A DNA stretch of 64,000 bases from Delphinapterus leucas (lineage: Eukaryota > Chordata > Mammalia > Artiodactyla > Monodontidae), in contig NW_022098001.1 of NCBI RefSeq assembly GCF_002288925.2, forward strand, positions 12,706,557 through 12,770,556, written 5' to 3'. Numbering within the stretch: the first letter of the stretch is position 1; each line of letters begins with the position of its first letter. The notes below the pieces were generated by a model. It saw only the letters and a list, made by a program, of their open reading frames with translations, was not told the origin of the DNA and did not search any database. The translations under genes were made by a program, and so were the position numbers. Below are positions 36,756 through 52,200 of this stretch, piece after piece.

Positions 36756-39609
36756 GTGTACATATTCTATAGCCATCACCGCCGGGCTTATCTTCACCTT
36801 CTCTTGAAATTGCTTAGATGTACATACACAGAACCTTCTGGCAGAGACACGATTTTGAGGAAGGGACCTGCAGCTGAGGTTATCCTGACAGTCAAAACGT
36901 ACACAACATGCACTCAGAGATTTCTGAGAACCTTGGCCCTCTCCTCCACGCCCTACGTGTGGTCTGGCTAGTCCCATGCTGAAGCCAAGCCTGGCATTTT
37001 GTGAATCAAATGTGGTCCAAAGAAAATGACAGGAAGACATGAAGGTGAGCGTGGGAGTGAATAGGTGCTTGTAAGCCTTTATATTTCTGTGGGTGGACAC
37101 GCCTGTGATCTCAAGCATCATGTTCTCACGCACCCTCCTCTGCTGTCAGCACACTTCCTGACCACACGAAGAAAAACACAAACACATCAATTTTAATAGA
37201 TGCTCTGGCAGACTTGGGCCGTTCTCACAGTAGCTTGGGACCCTGGGTGTTTTTGCAGCTTTCAGCCATCATTTTGAACTGGGACGAGGTTGGGTTTAAG
37301 GGCAAAAATGCTGAAGACCGGCAGAATGATCTCAGGTACTGGATCCTGTGGTCAGAGCAGGGCAGCAGGAATTCACCCGGTGACCAGTGGCTCCTTCAAG
37401 CCTCAGAGGAGGAAGGAGCTGCTTCTGCCCTGCGCGTGAAGTCTAAGCCTGGCGCTGACCCACCCCAGGAATGAAAATTCAAACCCGGCCGCCGTTTGGT
37501 CTTCAGGATGAGTTTGCAGCTGTTACCACTGTTTGCAGAAAGTAGAAGTAAGAAGTCTGTTCCCAGTGAGTGAGCAGACCTTGGCTGCTAAGAGGGACAG
37601 GAAGAGAATTTCAAAACATCTTACAGAAAGAAACCTCCTCCTGGAAAGCCAAAATTGGGGGTGGGGTTTGCTAAGTGCCAACACCAGGGGGTGGTTTGTG
37701 GCAGAGCGACCAGACTGGCAGGCTGATGACTGTGGAGGTATCACTGTCACTGTCACCTATAGTCCTATCCCTCTCTGTGAAGAGAGGCATTTCAATCCTG
37801 GGCCAACGAGTCATCAGAAAATGCTATTTCTCATTTTGGAAAAAACCACTCTAACCCAGTGGGATATTTCACTGTTATCTGTTCTCCTTATAAATATGGT
37901 GATGGTGGCAGGGGGGAACGCAGGCCCTTAGAAATTAAAGCCATATGGATACCACATTTAAAGAAAAAAACACAAAACACAACAACCCAGGCCGTTACAT
38001 TATTGCTGACCATAGGAATTCAGTATTTATAATTTACATTCTTTCCCATACTTTGCTGTTTTTCACAAGTGAAGAGCAGAGGTTTATGGCCTCGCCGGAT
38101 CGTAAATCAGATTCCTGAGGGTAGAGGGAGCTGCTACGGGCAGAAGGAATTGCCCTCTGACAGTTTGCAGAATGCACCAAAACATCAGGAAAAGAACCCA
38201 AATGGAGAGAGATGGGACCCTGCTTCAAGGAGCGTGAGACACCAGTTATTCCTTCCACCAAGCGTGCAACCAGCTGAAATCACACCAAGGATGGCCTGGA
38301 GGTTTGGCCATCGCTACAAAGCGAGCACCAGGGGTAGGGGAGGCAAAGGCGTGGGCGCCCCCAGGGGCTCCTCATAAGCCATTTGTCGAGGATGTCTGGG
38401 AGCAAGGAAGGGGGACAGATGGAGGCTCGGGTCCGGTAATGGGGCTTAAGACATGTGCCCAAGAATTAAGACAAGGAGCCTGGAGTCGGAGAAAGAGCAT
38501 AAGTCTCTGGGTTGATCTGACGCCCCCTAGTGGCTGTGTACTCTTGGGTCAAGTTCTCAAGCCTCATGACCCAGGAAAACAGGGATTGACAGCAAACTCA
38601 CAGGACTGAAGAACACACATACGTCACAGGGGTGTGTGTGTGGGGGGGCGTCACAGGGACCCCCTTCCCCTGGAATTAGAAGTGCTGCTCTGGCACTTGG
38701 CTCTCCAGCAAAGCCAGCTGAGTGCTACGGTGGCCACTAGGGAGACTCGAGGGAAGGAGGGGTTTCCAAGAGCCCCATCCAGAGGTCTGGCGAAGGATCC
38801 CAGTCCTTCAAATGCCTTTGGAAGATCTGTTAGCGGTGGCCCTAGTGAACTCATCCCCTTGCTCTTGGCCTGGATTTTACACAGTCTAAGAGAAGGTAGA
38901 GGATTCTCAACATTTTGAAACCTGGGGATCCTCATAAGCCTTTCCCAGGTTGCATCCATAAAATACCTAATCAGCCCGTGAATATGTAGTTGGATTGATG
39001 AGACCGAGTCAGGCAAGTGAGAACAAGAAGGTTTACAGTCCAGATTTTCCAGTATGGATTGTAACATAAATCCTGCCTGCAATTTGACACTGTAATTAAG
39101 GCTATAATATGTATACTTCAGACATGAGGATGCAATATTTTAGGTCTTGGGTCTCAGGTTTATCTACTTTTCTTTTAAAGGCAAACAAACCTTATTTCCT
39201 GTGTTGTAAAGCCACACGAGTCCCCTTTACTCAGCGTCCAGAAAAGGGGTACACGGGAACACTGGTATCTGAGGCCCTGGGGAGACCGTGTGGAGGCCAG
39301 GCACATCGGAGCAAACCTTCCTGCCATTTGGGGCATATGGGTGCCCACAACTTGCAGCCCCTTGGAGAACGTTTTCAGAGCATTCCAGTAACAAAACAAG
39401 CAAACAAAGTTAACACCTGGGGCACAGGAGGTTCAAGCATGAGCCCAGAATGGCTAAGGAGGTTGGGTGGTTGGTTGCCATCAGCTGGGAAAGCAAAACT
39501 CTCAGGCAAATTCTATTTTCTGAATGATGTTTCTGTCCTCACTGGGTTTATGAGAAGGGGATGGAAGAAAGGTAACGTCAAGGTAGACAAAATTGCAGAT
39601 GAATTTCTC

Positions 39610-39667
39610 AAAGGGATTAAAGGCGACCTTTAGTAAACATAGGTGACAAGGAAAATTTTACATTTCA
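39610..39667 (+). repeat. 58-bp direct repeat, copy A
   Basis: It begins 'aaagggattaaaggcgacc' and ends 'ttttacatttca'. It is identical to 40897-40954 except C at 39627 versus T at 40914. Confidence 0.97.
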
Positions 39668-40896
39668 GCATTCCCACACACTAAAAAAACAAAAACCAAA
39701 AATATACACATCCAACTATTTTCCCCCTTCTTTGGTAGACATTAAAAATAATTCCTCTAAATTCACAGAAGACAGCAAAATAAAAAAGCTGTAGGTATTT
39801 ATTGCATCAAAGGTAATATCAGAGTTAAATTAAAAAAATTTGTAACCTTCACCTGTGATAGTCCTAGCATCGGGTTTAGGATAAAATGTGATAAAGTGAA
39901 ATGTTGTAAAAATCTATTATGGGCTAGCAACCAGACTCTGAAGCCCATTGGTCGTGGCCATTACTAATGCTGAAACTCACAAAGAACCAAATCTCAAATA
40001 TAACCCTTGCAATGCACATGCACAGTGAAGGCAAGAGATGCACCTGTAATGAAACACTGATGAACAGAAGTCTTGGTTCTCCTCACGTCTTGATTTCAAT
40101 CATAAAAGTGGGAAATACATTGAGGATTTTCAATTACCTACCTGGGGGATACCTGGTTTTCATAGCAATAAGAACTCCGTAAGTGAAGCCCACCTGGTGA
40201 ACACGCGGGTAACCCTACGCATAATTAAAAGAGCACAGAGCACACAAATGAATCCCCCCTGTTTAAAGTGCTCACTTCCTCTGGTTTCCAATGGTTAAAT
40301 TTTTTCTCTTCCACCCTGCATTTAGCTCCCCCCGTAAGGGCCTGAGTAACTGCACTATTATCAACAAATAAGGCAACCCAAGGGTCCAATTCCACAAGGA
40401 GACCCCTGACAAAAAGAGGTATCACTTAGAGATGATGCAGAGCGGCTTCAGAGGGGAGACCAATAGGGCTGAACCTGATGGATTTGGTAAAGAATTTTAT
40501 TTCTCCTAGGTGAGTACTTTACTCATGAGCTCACTACAGAAGCAGTCATGGTGAAAATAAGACTGGCATTTATAGGATGTCTTTTATCATCAAAATGCTT
40601 AAAACAGGTCAATGAAGTGTCCTAGCATTGCTATGGGAGCAGTTTGGCCAAGGCTTTTACAAATGGTGAAAACAGACACAAGAAAAGCAGGGAAAGGCCA
40701 CGGAAAGACCAAGAATGACAAAAAAGAAAAAGTACTCAACACTTCATGCCGTGATACGTACAGAGAAACATACGTAAAGAATTCTGCGCGTATTACGTCC
40801 AAAACAATGGTGCCTTTCTAGAGGGCAGTTTGTAAATGGCAAATGTGAGATCACTTGCAACCAAATCGTTTCTGACACTAAATGACAACTCTGATT

Positions 40897-40954
40897 AAAG
40901 GGATTAAAGGCGATCTTTAGTAAACATAGGTGACAAGGAAAATTTTACATTTCA
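40897..40954 (+). repeat. 58-bp direct repeat, copy B
   Basis: The partner of 39610-39667, 1,287 bp to the right, 57 of 58 bases identical. Flanks differ immediately on both sides, and it has no poly-A or target-site duplication. Confidence 0.97.
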
Positions 40955-42184
40955 TCAATGTGAAGCCCATTTGCATAGAAATGAGTGGAAAAAGTAGACC
41001 AAACCCAGCAGCACAGTTTCTAGGAGGAAATGGCAGCCGTGGATCTGGCTGGTCAAGGAAAGCACTAGTTTTGGAAACACCGTAGTCAAGAGCTCTTACT
41101 GAAAGGGAAAAAAAAAAAGATTAAACTCAAAGAAAGGACACGGAAAGCAGCTGAGGACTTTCCCGGCCGTTCCGTACAAAGCCACTGAGGAAAGACTGTC
41201 TCACATGCATTCTGCTTTCACGTGACCCAAGGAAATCCAAGTCATCGCAGGTGGGCAGGTGCCTCTCCTAGGCCGGCCTTGGAGAAGGAAACGTCTTCTT
41301 CAGCTGCACCCGGCTATCGATCAGAGGAGAGTTAAAGCGCCAGAAAACGAACTTGGAGACACTCAGGGAGGTGGCCCAGCACGAGGAAGTGGAGTTGAGG
41401 CCGGCGACGTACACGATGTCCGTGCTGCACAGACGTGCTCAGAGAAGCAAAACGAAACAAACTCACCTACTTTCAAAGTCAAACAAATTTTACATTGTAC
41501 CTCTGTTTAAGAAAGGCCTCTCTGATGGGGGATAAAAGAGCGCGGGGGTCTATGGGACAAGCACCTCTTTGCCTCTCTTCAGGACTATCACGGGAAGGAT
41601 GGGGCCGCTGCTGGGACCGCAGGGCCGGCACAACCCGGCGCACCAGCCCGGTGACTGGCGACGCTTCTCTGCTGTCAATGAGCACAGCAGGTGATCCTCG
41701 CTTTGTGTGACTCATTTAACCCCTTCACCCTGGGATTCTTTTGCAGGCAAAGAAAAACATGACACTTCTGTGGGTAAAGACTTCCTTAAAGGGGGAAAAG
41801 ACATCGAAACCTTTGTGCTCTGTGAAATGAGGGAACAAAAGGGTGGCTTGCAGCAAGTTTATATCTGTAGGAAAATCAACTGGGTACCGGCCACTTGCTA
41901 GAGAAAAAAATCCAGCTTGGTTGATGTAACCATTACCCTAGTAAGAAAACAATGACTATCTTGTTCATTTCCTCTTGATCACTTGGGAAGGTTAGGAAAA
42001 GGGACATATGTGTCTGTAAGCCCTCTAAAGTACACATTTTCTTCTCTTTTCTTCTCACTACGCGAAACACATACACATTCTTATTATCCTAAAGTCACTT
42101 GAAAAATACGGTGATTGCTTACAAATAGTGGAAAATACCAATAAGAGGCAAAGAAATGAGCACTTTACAGAGACAGAATTTGAT

Positions 42185-43177
42185 GGGCTTTAACGTGAAC
42201 CGTTTTATTTAAAACAGGGATCCATCCGAGGTGGTGAACTATCAGGGTCAATGTTCTAGAGCATGGCACGGATGGATGAAAGGGAATACTCACCAGCACC
42301 TCACACGGGACTAAAAGACAATGTCAGCAACACACCACGGAAGGAAAACAAACAAAATGGAAAAGGCACCTGGGGGGGAGGGGCTGCGGTGAGCACTGCC
42401 TCTCGGCAGGTCCACGCCTGTGCACTGTGGATAAGTCTGGACAAGCGACATTGGAAAGGGAACAAAAAGGTTCCGATCTGAAGCCCAGGATCCTACGTGG
42501 GTAGCTAACCTTTCCTCAGCCTGGTTTCCACCCACCGCTGTGTAGTTTCAGGTCCTAAAAAGGGGAGAAGGCTGCTAAAGTGTAACACAAACTCTCCCCC
42601 CCCCTTTTTTTCTCTAGGAAAAGAAAGAGAAACCTCCCCCAATTCAACCTCAGAGGTGGCTTCTGAAGGCTTGTAAGCATCCTGACATAAAAAATAAGAA
42701 ACAACAAAATAAAAGACAGGTAAGTGGCCTGGACTTAAACCAGTCAGTCAAACGGAAAGGCAGATTCAGAAAAATAAAACCTGGTGACCAGTCCGTCAGC
42801 TGTCTGGTTGGCGCCCTGCCTGAGTGAAGATGTTTAAACTGCATCCACAACACACGCACGCAAGCACAGAACTGCTTCTGGCAACTGAGTAAATAGCTAC
42901 CCTCTCCTTTGAGCACGGTCCTGCTACCGGTGACCACGTGCCAAGTGCTGAAGTTACAAGAGACACCCGAGTGGCGAAGGACCCCCAGCAGTGGTCTGCC
43001 CCGTGTGGCCGGGTCTGTGGGCAACAAGACTTATGCTCTCAAATAATGACCCCTCCCAGCCCCCACTCCTTCCCGTTCACGCTATGCGTTTCGACCTCCC
43101 CGCAGGGAGGTCCAGCCGATTCCGTCCCCTCCCGGTTTGAGGCACTCCCTGGAACATCTTTGATTAACCAGGGTCCT
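42185..43177 (-). other. PTDSS1: PTDSS1 3' untranslated region (end estimated)
   Basis: This sequence follows the PTDSS1 stop codon on the minus strand. The right end is fixed by the TGA. The left end is an estimate placed about 20 nt past the first canonical AATAAA met in the transcript direction. The resulting length of about 1 kb fits my expectation for this mRNA. I found no interspersed repeat inside it. It could extend further if a more distal site is used. Confidence 0.65.
42204..42209 (-). terminator. PTDSS1: Candidate polyadenylation signal of PTDSS1
   Basis: The plus strand reads tttatt, giving AATAAA on the minus strand. It is the first AATAAA after the PTDSS1 stop in the transcript direction. 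A CA-containing cleavage candidate lies about 15-20 nt downstream. A U/GU-rich stretch (tctgtctctgt on the minus strand) follows, as expected for a cleavage site. Confidence 0.6.
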
Positions 43178-45196
<2,019 letters not shown>

Positions 45197-45691
45197 CTAG
45201 GGAGAGAGGCAGGCTTAGTGGTGGAATTTCAAGTGCTCCCGGGAGGAGGGAGACCAGCAAACAAGCGAGGCTGCTCAACCCTGGCCTCTCCCGGGCTGGG
45301 GATCCCCACCAGCAAGTGCAGGATCACCTCACGCTTATGCTCTCAGCTATAAGATCAAGGCTATATCCCAGGTGATGCAGATTACATCTTCTAGGAAGCG
45401 CCTTTAGCTCCTTAGACTAAAAGTATGAATAAAGGATGAAAGCTGTTATTTTTACTTAAAAATAATTACAGTTGACAAGACTGCTACAGCATTTTAAGCC
45501 CACTCACATCTATCCTCTACCTTAATCTTCACCTACTATGAAGTGGGCAGGGCAGGAGTTTCCAGATGGGAGCCCCAGGCTGGGATACAGGTAGAGGCCT
45601 GGACAGAGTGAAAAACCTAGCTTTTCAAAAACTGCTCTGGGGCTTGCCATGCAATTAATCCTGCCCAACCCAATACATAGTAGATATAAAA

Positions 45692-45721
45692 AAAAATATA
45701 AATATATATATATATATATAA
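45692..45721. repeat. A-run and (TA)n tract in a PTDSS1 intron
   Basis: 'aaaaaaaatataaa' is followed by about ten TA units. It lies between the 45127-45196 and 45979-46047 exons. Confidence 0.9.
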
Positions 45722-45978
45722 ACAAATAATTAAGCTTTAACCCCCTTAAGAAATGAGGATAAAAGTCCTGACCTATTGAATAGGGCAGTCACAAGTAAGG
45801 ATGGCAACTGATAGGAAGTGAATTCTGAACTGGCTATGTTTCTAAAGCAGGGAGGCTGACACCCGGCTCTCACTGTGCCATACATGCCACATCCTCACGT
45901 GAATGTGGTCTGGGCTAAAGCGCTAAGCAGGACGTGGTTAGTTTAAATAAAAGGCCATCTCCACCTTCCCTTCTATAC

Positions 45979-46047
45979 CTTTTCTCGGTGACCATAGTGC
46001 TCTGCATACCAAACCATGCCGTACAGACACAGGAAGGTAGTGAAAGC
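45979..46047 (-). CDS. PTDSS1: PTDSS1 coding exon (probably exon 11), residues Ala392-Lys414
   Basis: This 69-nt exon is in phase at both ends (23 codons). Its acceptor ends ctcttccag and its donor is GTATAG, which is weak at +5. It encodes [14 protein letters not shown], which completes the last membrane span begun in the preceding exon, then AEHYGHREK, the start of the polar C-terminal region. It is symmetrical, so skipping it would keep the frame but cut the final span. The intron between it and the next exon (45127-45196) is about 780 bp. Confidence 0.96.
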
Positions 46048-46485
46048 CTGGAAGAGAAAAACAAGCACAAAACCATTTTATAAGTGAGGGTGCACAAAAA
46101 AATGCCATTTCCCGGAACTTCAGGGTTTCAATGGGAATTCATACACGATGGCTCGATGCATTTCTGCCTTCTCTCCCGGGATGCCGGTTACAGAATGGCT
46201 GGATGCAGCAGAGGTGAACCCCGGGGGGCAGCACCCCTAAAGCTTTCGGCAAGAAGAGTTCCGATGAGGCCACAGTTACCACTGTGACTCCACTGTCAGA
46301 GTGAAGATCATTTCTAGATGTGGGATCAGGTGGGATGCATTTTCTGAACAGCTTTGCAGGTTCTGCCTAAGAAGACGTATAGGACTCCACATTGTATTTC
46401 TTTTTTTTCTTTTTGGCCTGATTTTCACAGCCTATCCTCTGCACCCTGCCGCCCATCACTGGAAAGAGTTAAAAGGACTTAGCTT

Positions 46486-46703
46486 GGGCTTCCCTGGTGG
46501 CGCAGTGTTTGAGAGTCTGCCTGCCGATGCAGGGGACACGGGTTTGTGCCCCGGTCTGGGAGGATCCCACATGTTGCGGAGCAGCTGGGCCCGTGAGCCA
46601 TGGCCGCTGAGCCTGCGCGTCTGGAGCCTGTGCTCCGCAGCGGGAGAGGCCACAACAGTGAGAGGCCCGTGTACCACAACAAACAAACAAACAAAAAAAA
46701 AAC
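46486..46703 (+). mobile_element. CHR-type SINE, short form, antisense in PTDSS1 intron
   Basis: It starts 'gggcttccctggtggcgcag' and has an (aaac)n/poly-A tail. It is flanked by 'gacttagctt' at 46476-46485 and 46704-46713. It is about 440 bp upstream (in gene direction) of the acceptor of the 45979-46047 exon. Confidence 0.95.
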
Positions 46704-49700
46704 GACTTAGCTTGTCAGCTTCTGAGGGGAAGAGGATTTCTGAATGAAAAAGCAGTTTCATTCAGTCTGGGGTCACAGTGGTGCCGGAGGGCATTGAGGA
46801 CACACACCCACGTGTAGGTGGCAGACCCCAGCAGGGCACCGCTGCCCTGGGCTTGGCGCTGCTTTTTAGTCTCAGTGGCCCGGCTCTGACCCCAGTTCTG
46901 GTTGCTTTTGTTTTTCTCAGTTAAGTAGATAGGAAACTAAAGCGAAAATAAAAATGTCTTGTGAGCCCTGGTGTGAAAAGAGAAGGGCGTGGTCCACGGG
47001 TACCCAGAGGCCAGGATCACCTCCGCTTCCCCCCCATGTGTGCCCCACTGGCCCCCCTGCACCCTAAATTATACTCTAATTTAAGGAAAAAAATAGCACC
47101 TAAGAATCCAAAGTTTAAAAATGTGTCAAAAAACTACAAGTCGGGGAAAACTTCCTGGCTGTTTGGACTAAGCAGTGTGTTGGGCCAGGTCCTCCGGCCA
47201 GGCCTCCCCTTCCCCTCGCGACTGTAAGTGGATCACCAAAACCCAACCAAACCAAACTGCCCGTCCTGCCATGACATTTCTTCAGAATTCCTTGATTTAG
47301 GAACCCACTGACAGTGAATTCTCTTCAAGGATTCCTAACCTCCATCTCTTCCACTGCATTTCCTCTTGGGGACCTGTCACCTTGACCCAGTCATGGGAAC
47401 AGTTGTGAATTCATGATGGACTCTTCCCTTCTTGAATAATTTTAATTCTTTCTAAGAATCATAACTTTAGATCTAGAGGCATTGCCTCAGAGATCGTTCA
47501 TTTCAATTCCCCTCATTTCACAGCAGAGGAATGAAGGCTCAGAGGCGACTGCCTTCTCAAAAGACACACAGCTAGAGTGTGGCAAGACTGAAGCCAGAAC
47601 ACAGGTCTCTTTATATCCCTGGATCACATTTCAGGGATGGCTATCGAGATAAATACTGATTTTATGTCTACACATCTTTATATCTCTATTGATCTGTCCA
47701 CTCATCCATTCCTGGAGGAAGCAAAACATCATGGGAAGAGCCAGTCCCATCCCATCCCTCTGCACAGCCCACAGCCTGGAGGGTAGAGCCAAGACTGCAG
47801 GGAAGGCTGGGCTGTGCGTTCTCATCACGGCAGCTTGTAGTCCAGCCCCGGCCCAGTTCCTCAGGTCAGTGACGTTCACTGAGTGTCTGCTGGGCGCACA
47901 GAGTCACCTTAAGTCTCAAGAAAGAAAGGAGTCCAAGCGCTCCAGCTGGCCATTCTCCTTCTACATCAGTGAAGTGTGAATAGCAGCATGGTGGAGAGGT
48001 AACATGAAATATAAGAAGACCCACTAGTTCATTTTATATTAAATCCATATACAAACTGGTATAAATTAGGAATTTTTTTTAAAAAGCTCATATCCCCCCA
48101 TGAAAAAATTACGCAATGAATGAATATATTCAAATTACAGAATGAAAACTACTTCTAATCTTTAACATATTCCAGTACTTGTTCAGATTTCTAATATACA
48201 ACCACCATTGAACGTACGATTTTCACGGCATGGCAAGAGTGGGAAGACTAGAGCATCCGCAGTGTGTAAACCTATGTATATGTCAGCTCCTTGACAAAGA
48301 GCAGAACAGGTCGGCCTAGGTTTCACAGGGAGGGCAGGGAGGACAGGTTCCACCTCCATGGACCAGTCAGTGGCTGCGGCGGGGGTGGGGAGTGGGGGCA
48401 GCGCCGCGCCGCTAGACCATGGGAGCAGTCAGGGCTGGGCTGACTGTCACTGTGCAACCCGCCCACCAGAGGGCAGGCGTGTGGGGCTCTTCCTCTTCGT
48501 CCCCCAGCTTCCTCCCTTCCCCTGGGAGGGCAGGCGGGCAGCTGGGGCTGCTCCAGCAGCAGACAGCTGAGCAGAGGTGGCTTTGCAGCGGGGCAGGCAA
48601 ACACTGGCAGGTGCTGGGAGACAGATGCTTATCATCACGATCGCCATGCAAAGGGCCTGCCGCAGCTGCCAAGTTTACCACTTCACCTGGGTACAAGAGG
48701 CCCCTTTTTATACACTTGTCCCAGGAGACAAAAGCTTGTAATTTATGGGTTTGCAATCACACCTGTGGAAATCTAGGCACGTACCCACTTAAAATGTCAA
48801 GGCCTGGATTTAAAATGACAGTTGTACGGATTTTGTTTAAATAAAAGGAAGAAAGAAAGAAAAACGTGAGGGCTGAGAGCCAAGGCAGCACACACACCCC
48901 CGGTGTGGCTTCCACGCTATGGTAAGGTGTGCTCAAATTCACCCAGACTGATCAGACAACTGGTGCTGGGGCAGCTTATTAACCAGCATATGGGAGCTTT
49001 ACTTCCACACTGATCTCAAATTCCGTGTACGTTCTCCTACCGGGCAAGGCGAATAATTGGGGCCTTTGTTTCTCTTAGTGTGGAGGCCTGTGTAACGCAA
49101 CGCTCTCTTACTCGATAATGTTTGCCTCACTCCTAAGATTGAGAGCAATCTTGATCTCTAGTAAAGGCCATGATTATAAAAACGTGCCAGGACCTTATTT
49201 CCACTCTTTTTCTCTAACTGGTAAATGTGCAAGGCAGTGGGGACCCCTAATCATCCCAGCCAAAGGCCTCTTTTCAGGCCAGGTCCCCCTGCATGGCACT
49301 CATCACTGCTAACACCAACTGGGGGATTCTGCTTATCTTCAAAGTCCTCTTTCCTGTGGCTGTTTCTTGCCCTTGGCCTGGCCTCTAAAATGTGGCTGCT
49401 CCCCAGACGCCATTCTCAGCCAGCTTCTCCTTCCCACACTATGTTCCCCGACTCTTACCGACCCAACGGCTCCAACCATACCCTACAAACAGGTGCCTCC
49501 CACCTCTTTCACCTCCAGCGCCGACCGAGTCTTTCCAGTGCTACTGGACAGACCAGAATTTCCAATGACACAAGACACCTTCACCTGTAAAATCTAAGGG
49601 TCCCTCACACCTAACTCATCTCCTTTCGAGGGGCTTCTCTGATATCCTCCAACCTGTTACTAGCACCAAAAGCCACCAGTGGCACAAACAGGAAAGCCTG

Positions 49701-51394
49701 GAGTTGCCCTCCCCAGCTCTCAGAAGAGGACAGCGTCTACCGAGTTGGGCTCTGGAGCTCTCAGATCCAGCCCTTTCTCTGCATCTTCAAGGCCGCTGCC
49801 TTGGATAGGTTCTCACTGAGGTCCCTCCAACACCCTCAGGCTCAACCCTTCTCCAATCCGCCCCCCGCCATACTCTCCCACCCTCCAGTTGCCCCATGAG
49901 ACAGTCATTCCTCTGAAAAACCTTCGAATCTCCAACCAAGACACACAGAGCCCATCCTACGCAGACGACCCCCTCTGCCTCCAACTCGCTCTCCTTCTTG
50001 CTCCCCAAACAGGTCGCCGTCCTCTTGTGACGCTGGCACGGGCATGGCTTTGAGTCTTTGGACGTGCTTGTCTCTCAACCTGCCTCGGTGTGTCACGGTC
50101 TTTGTCCCTTGACCTCAGTCTCTTCTCCTCCCTGCGTGTGCCGAGTGCTTCCTGTGCTAGCGTCCGTGGGGACAAAAGGACAATGGAACCTTATTCTTTG
50201 TGAGCAGGAAGTGCCACGTGGAGGAGACCGATATAAATACCCCAAATTACATCACACTGGGGCTAGAACTAAAAGAAACATGTACCAAATGCGACTGGTC
50301 CCCCGAGGAAGGGTTGTCTAGTCTGCCTCGCAGGTGAGAGCGTATTGCATGCAGGACACGGATTTAAGTTTGGTCTTGGCATTAAGATTCACCAGGTAGA
50401 GAACGCAGGGAAAAGCACTCAGATCGGGCAGAGGAAGCCTCCTGGGTGAAGGCAAGACAAGTCGGGAAGGATGGTGGGTTGAGGTAACTAGGAATAGTTT
50501 GGCGGAGCCCGAGCACAGGGTACAGGGCGTGGGTGTGGTGAATGATCCAGAGAATGACGGCCCTAAACACACAAGCAGGACTTCCTATTTCAGCTGGTAG
50601 GTCTGTGGCGGGGATGCGGCTTCCTTCTTGCTGTTTCTGTCTACACAGAGGGAGCTTCCCTGGTATAACACTCCTGCTTTCCCTCACCCCTTGCCCCTTC
50701 CCCAGGGAGGCAAGTATCTTAACGGGGTAGGGAATAACAGATAAGGAAGCTGGGCGTCTCCCTTCTTTCCCTCTGGGTGCGAGGCCACCAGCGCAATGTG
50801 GGGGGCCTGCTTCCTGGGGCTGCAGAGGAAGCGTGTCTGTTTCTGGGGTTCACTAATCCGAAGCCCCTTGCTGGCACGCACCTGAAGCTGATACTGAAAA
50901 ATGTGGACTCTCAGTAGTAAAGCTGCCGTTCTGTCTCCATAGCCGTCGTCCATCCTGACTATCTCTAATTGCTCTGAACCTGGTGGGGGGAAATGCTGTA
51001 CTGTTAGACCCTCTAGGCCCCAACGATAGGGAAAATGATTCTACGCAGGGCAAAGGGGTCCCGATCGGAATTATGGAAGATCACTCTGGCAGCAGTGTAG
51101 GGAATGGAGGTGAAGGGCAGAATGGAGAAAATGGGTGTCTAGAGGGCAGAGGCAGTGGGAACAGAGAGGAGGGGATGGAGCTGGGCCACCCGGGTGAATG
51201 AATAGAGCCGGAGGGCTGACATGGGGGCTGACAGAGGAGAGGAAGCAGCCGCCTGGGTCTTAGGCTGGGGCACCTGAGGGATGGGGGAGCCGTTCACTGT
51301 GATCCTTTGTGATCCTGAGCACACATCACCTCCAGGAGCTTCACCCCAGCTTGTCTGCTGCTCTCTCTAGGGCTCCTCTGGCTCCGTGCACACA

Positions 51395-51895
51395 CATCTT
51401 TCTTTTTGTTTTTTGCACACCTTTACTGGTGTATAATTGCTTTACAATGGTGTGCTAGTTTCTGCTTTATAAAAAAGTGAATATAACAAAGTGTATCAGC
51501 TATACATATGCATATATCCACATATCTCGTCCCTCTTGCGTCTCCCTCCCACCCTCCCTATCCCACCCCTCTAGATGGTCACAAAGCACCGAGCTGATCT
51601 CCCTGTGCTATGCTTCTGCTTCCCACTAGCTATCCATTTCACATTTGGTAGCGTATATATGTCCATGCCACTCTCTCACTTCATCCCAGCGTACCCTCTC
51701 CCCTCCCTGTGTCCTCAAGTCTGTTCTCTACGTCTGCATCTTTATTCCCTGTCACTAGGTACATCAGTACTGCTTTTTTTAATTCCACATATACGTGTGA
51801 GCATATGGTGTTTGTTTTTCTCCTTCTGACTTACCTCACTCTATATGACAGATTCTAGGTCCATCTACCTCACTACAACCCAAACATCTTTTATG
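51395..51895 (-). mobile_element. L1 LINE 3' end in PTDSS1 intron
   Basis: 'tttactggtgtataattgct', 'ttataaaaaagtgaatataa', 'catatctcgtccctcttgcg' and 'atgacagattctaggtccat' make the antisense L1 3' end. It is sense relative to PTDSS1. Confidence 0.88.
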
Positions 51896-51989
51896 ATATT
51901 TGCAATATAAGTAGTTTGCATGTGTAATTCCCACGTGGACTTGGAGATCCTCCGAAGGGGGACACCTGTGGAGGGGGAGCAGGAAATCT

Positions 51990-52200
51990 CCAGCCAGACT
52001 ATCTGGGTTTGAGTCCTGGCTCTGCCACATGCTACCTGTGTGACCTTAGGTAAGTTAGTGAACCTCTCTGCGCCTTTATCTATAAAAGAGGGATAATAAA
52101 GTACCTCCCCTCAAAGCGTAAAGATCAAATATGCAATTCATGAAAAGTGCTTCAAACAGTGTCTGGCACCTAGTGAGCATGAATAAATCTTCACTATCAC
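51990..52200 (+). mobile_element. MIR SINE
   Basis: 'gtttgagtcctggctctgcc', 'ctgtgtgaccttaggtaagt' and 'cagtgtctggcacctagtga', in MIR order. Confidence 0.88.

Larger units (their letters stand above)
36756..42184. other. Intergenic region just downstream of PTDSS1
   Basis: No transposon was recognised over most of this 5.4 kb. It contains the longest non-SINE open frame in the window (39109-39633, 174 codons, plus strand), which shows no known domain. It also holds a 58-bp direct repeat (39610-39667 and 40897-40954) and a CpG-richer patch at 41150-41700 with exon-like borders. Confidence 0.5.

Noticed and set aside
39109..39633. 174-codon plus-strand open frame, the longest outside the SINEs
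   Set aside because: No recognisable domain or homologous peptide, no promoter or splice context, and its end lies in the 58-bp direct repeat. Chance open frames of this length are plausible in 64 kb.
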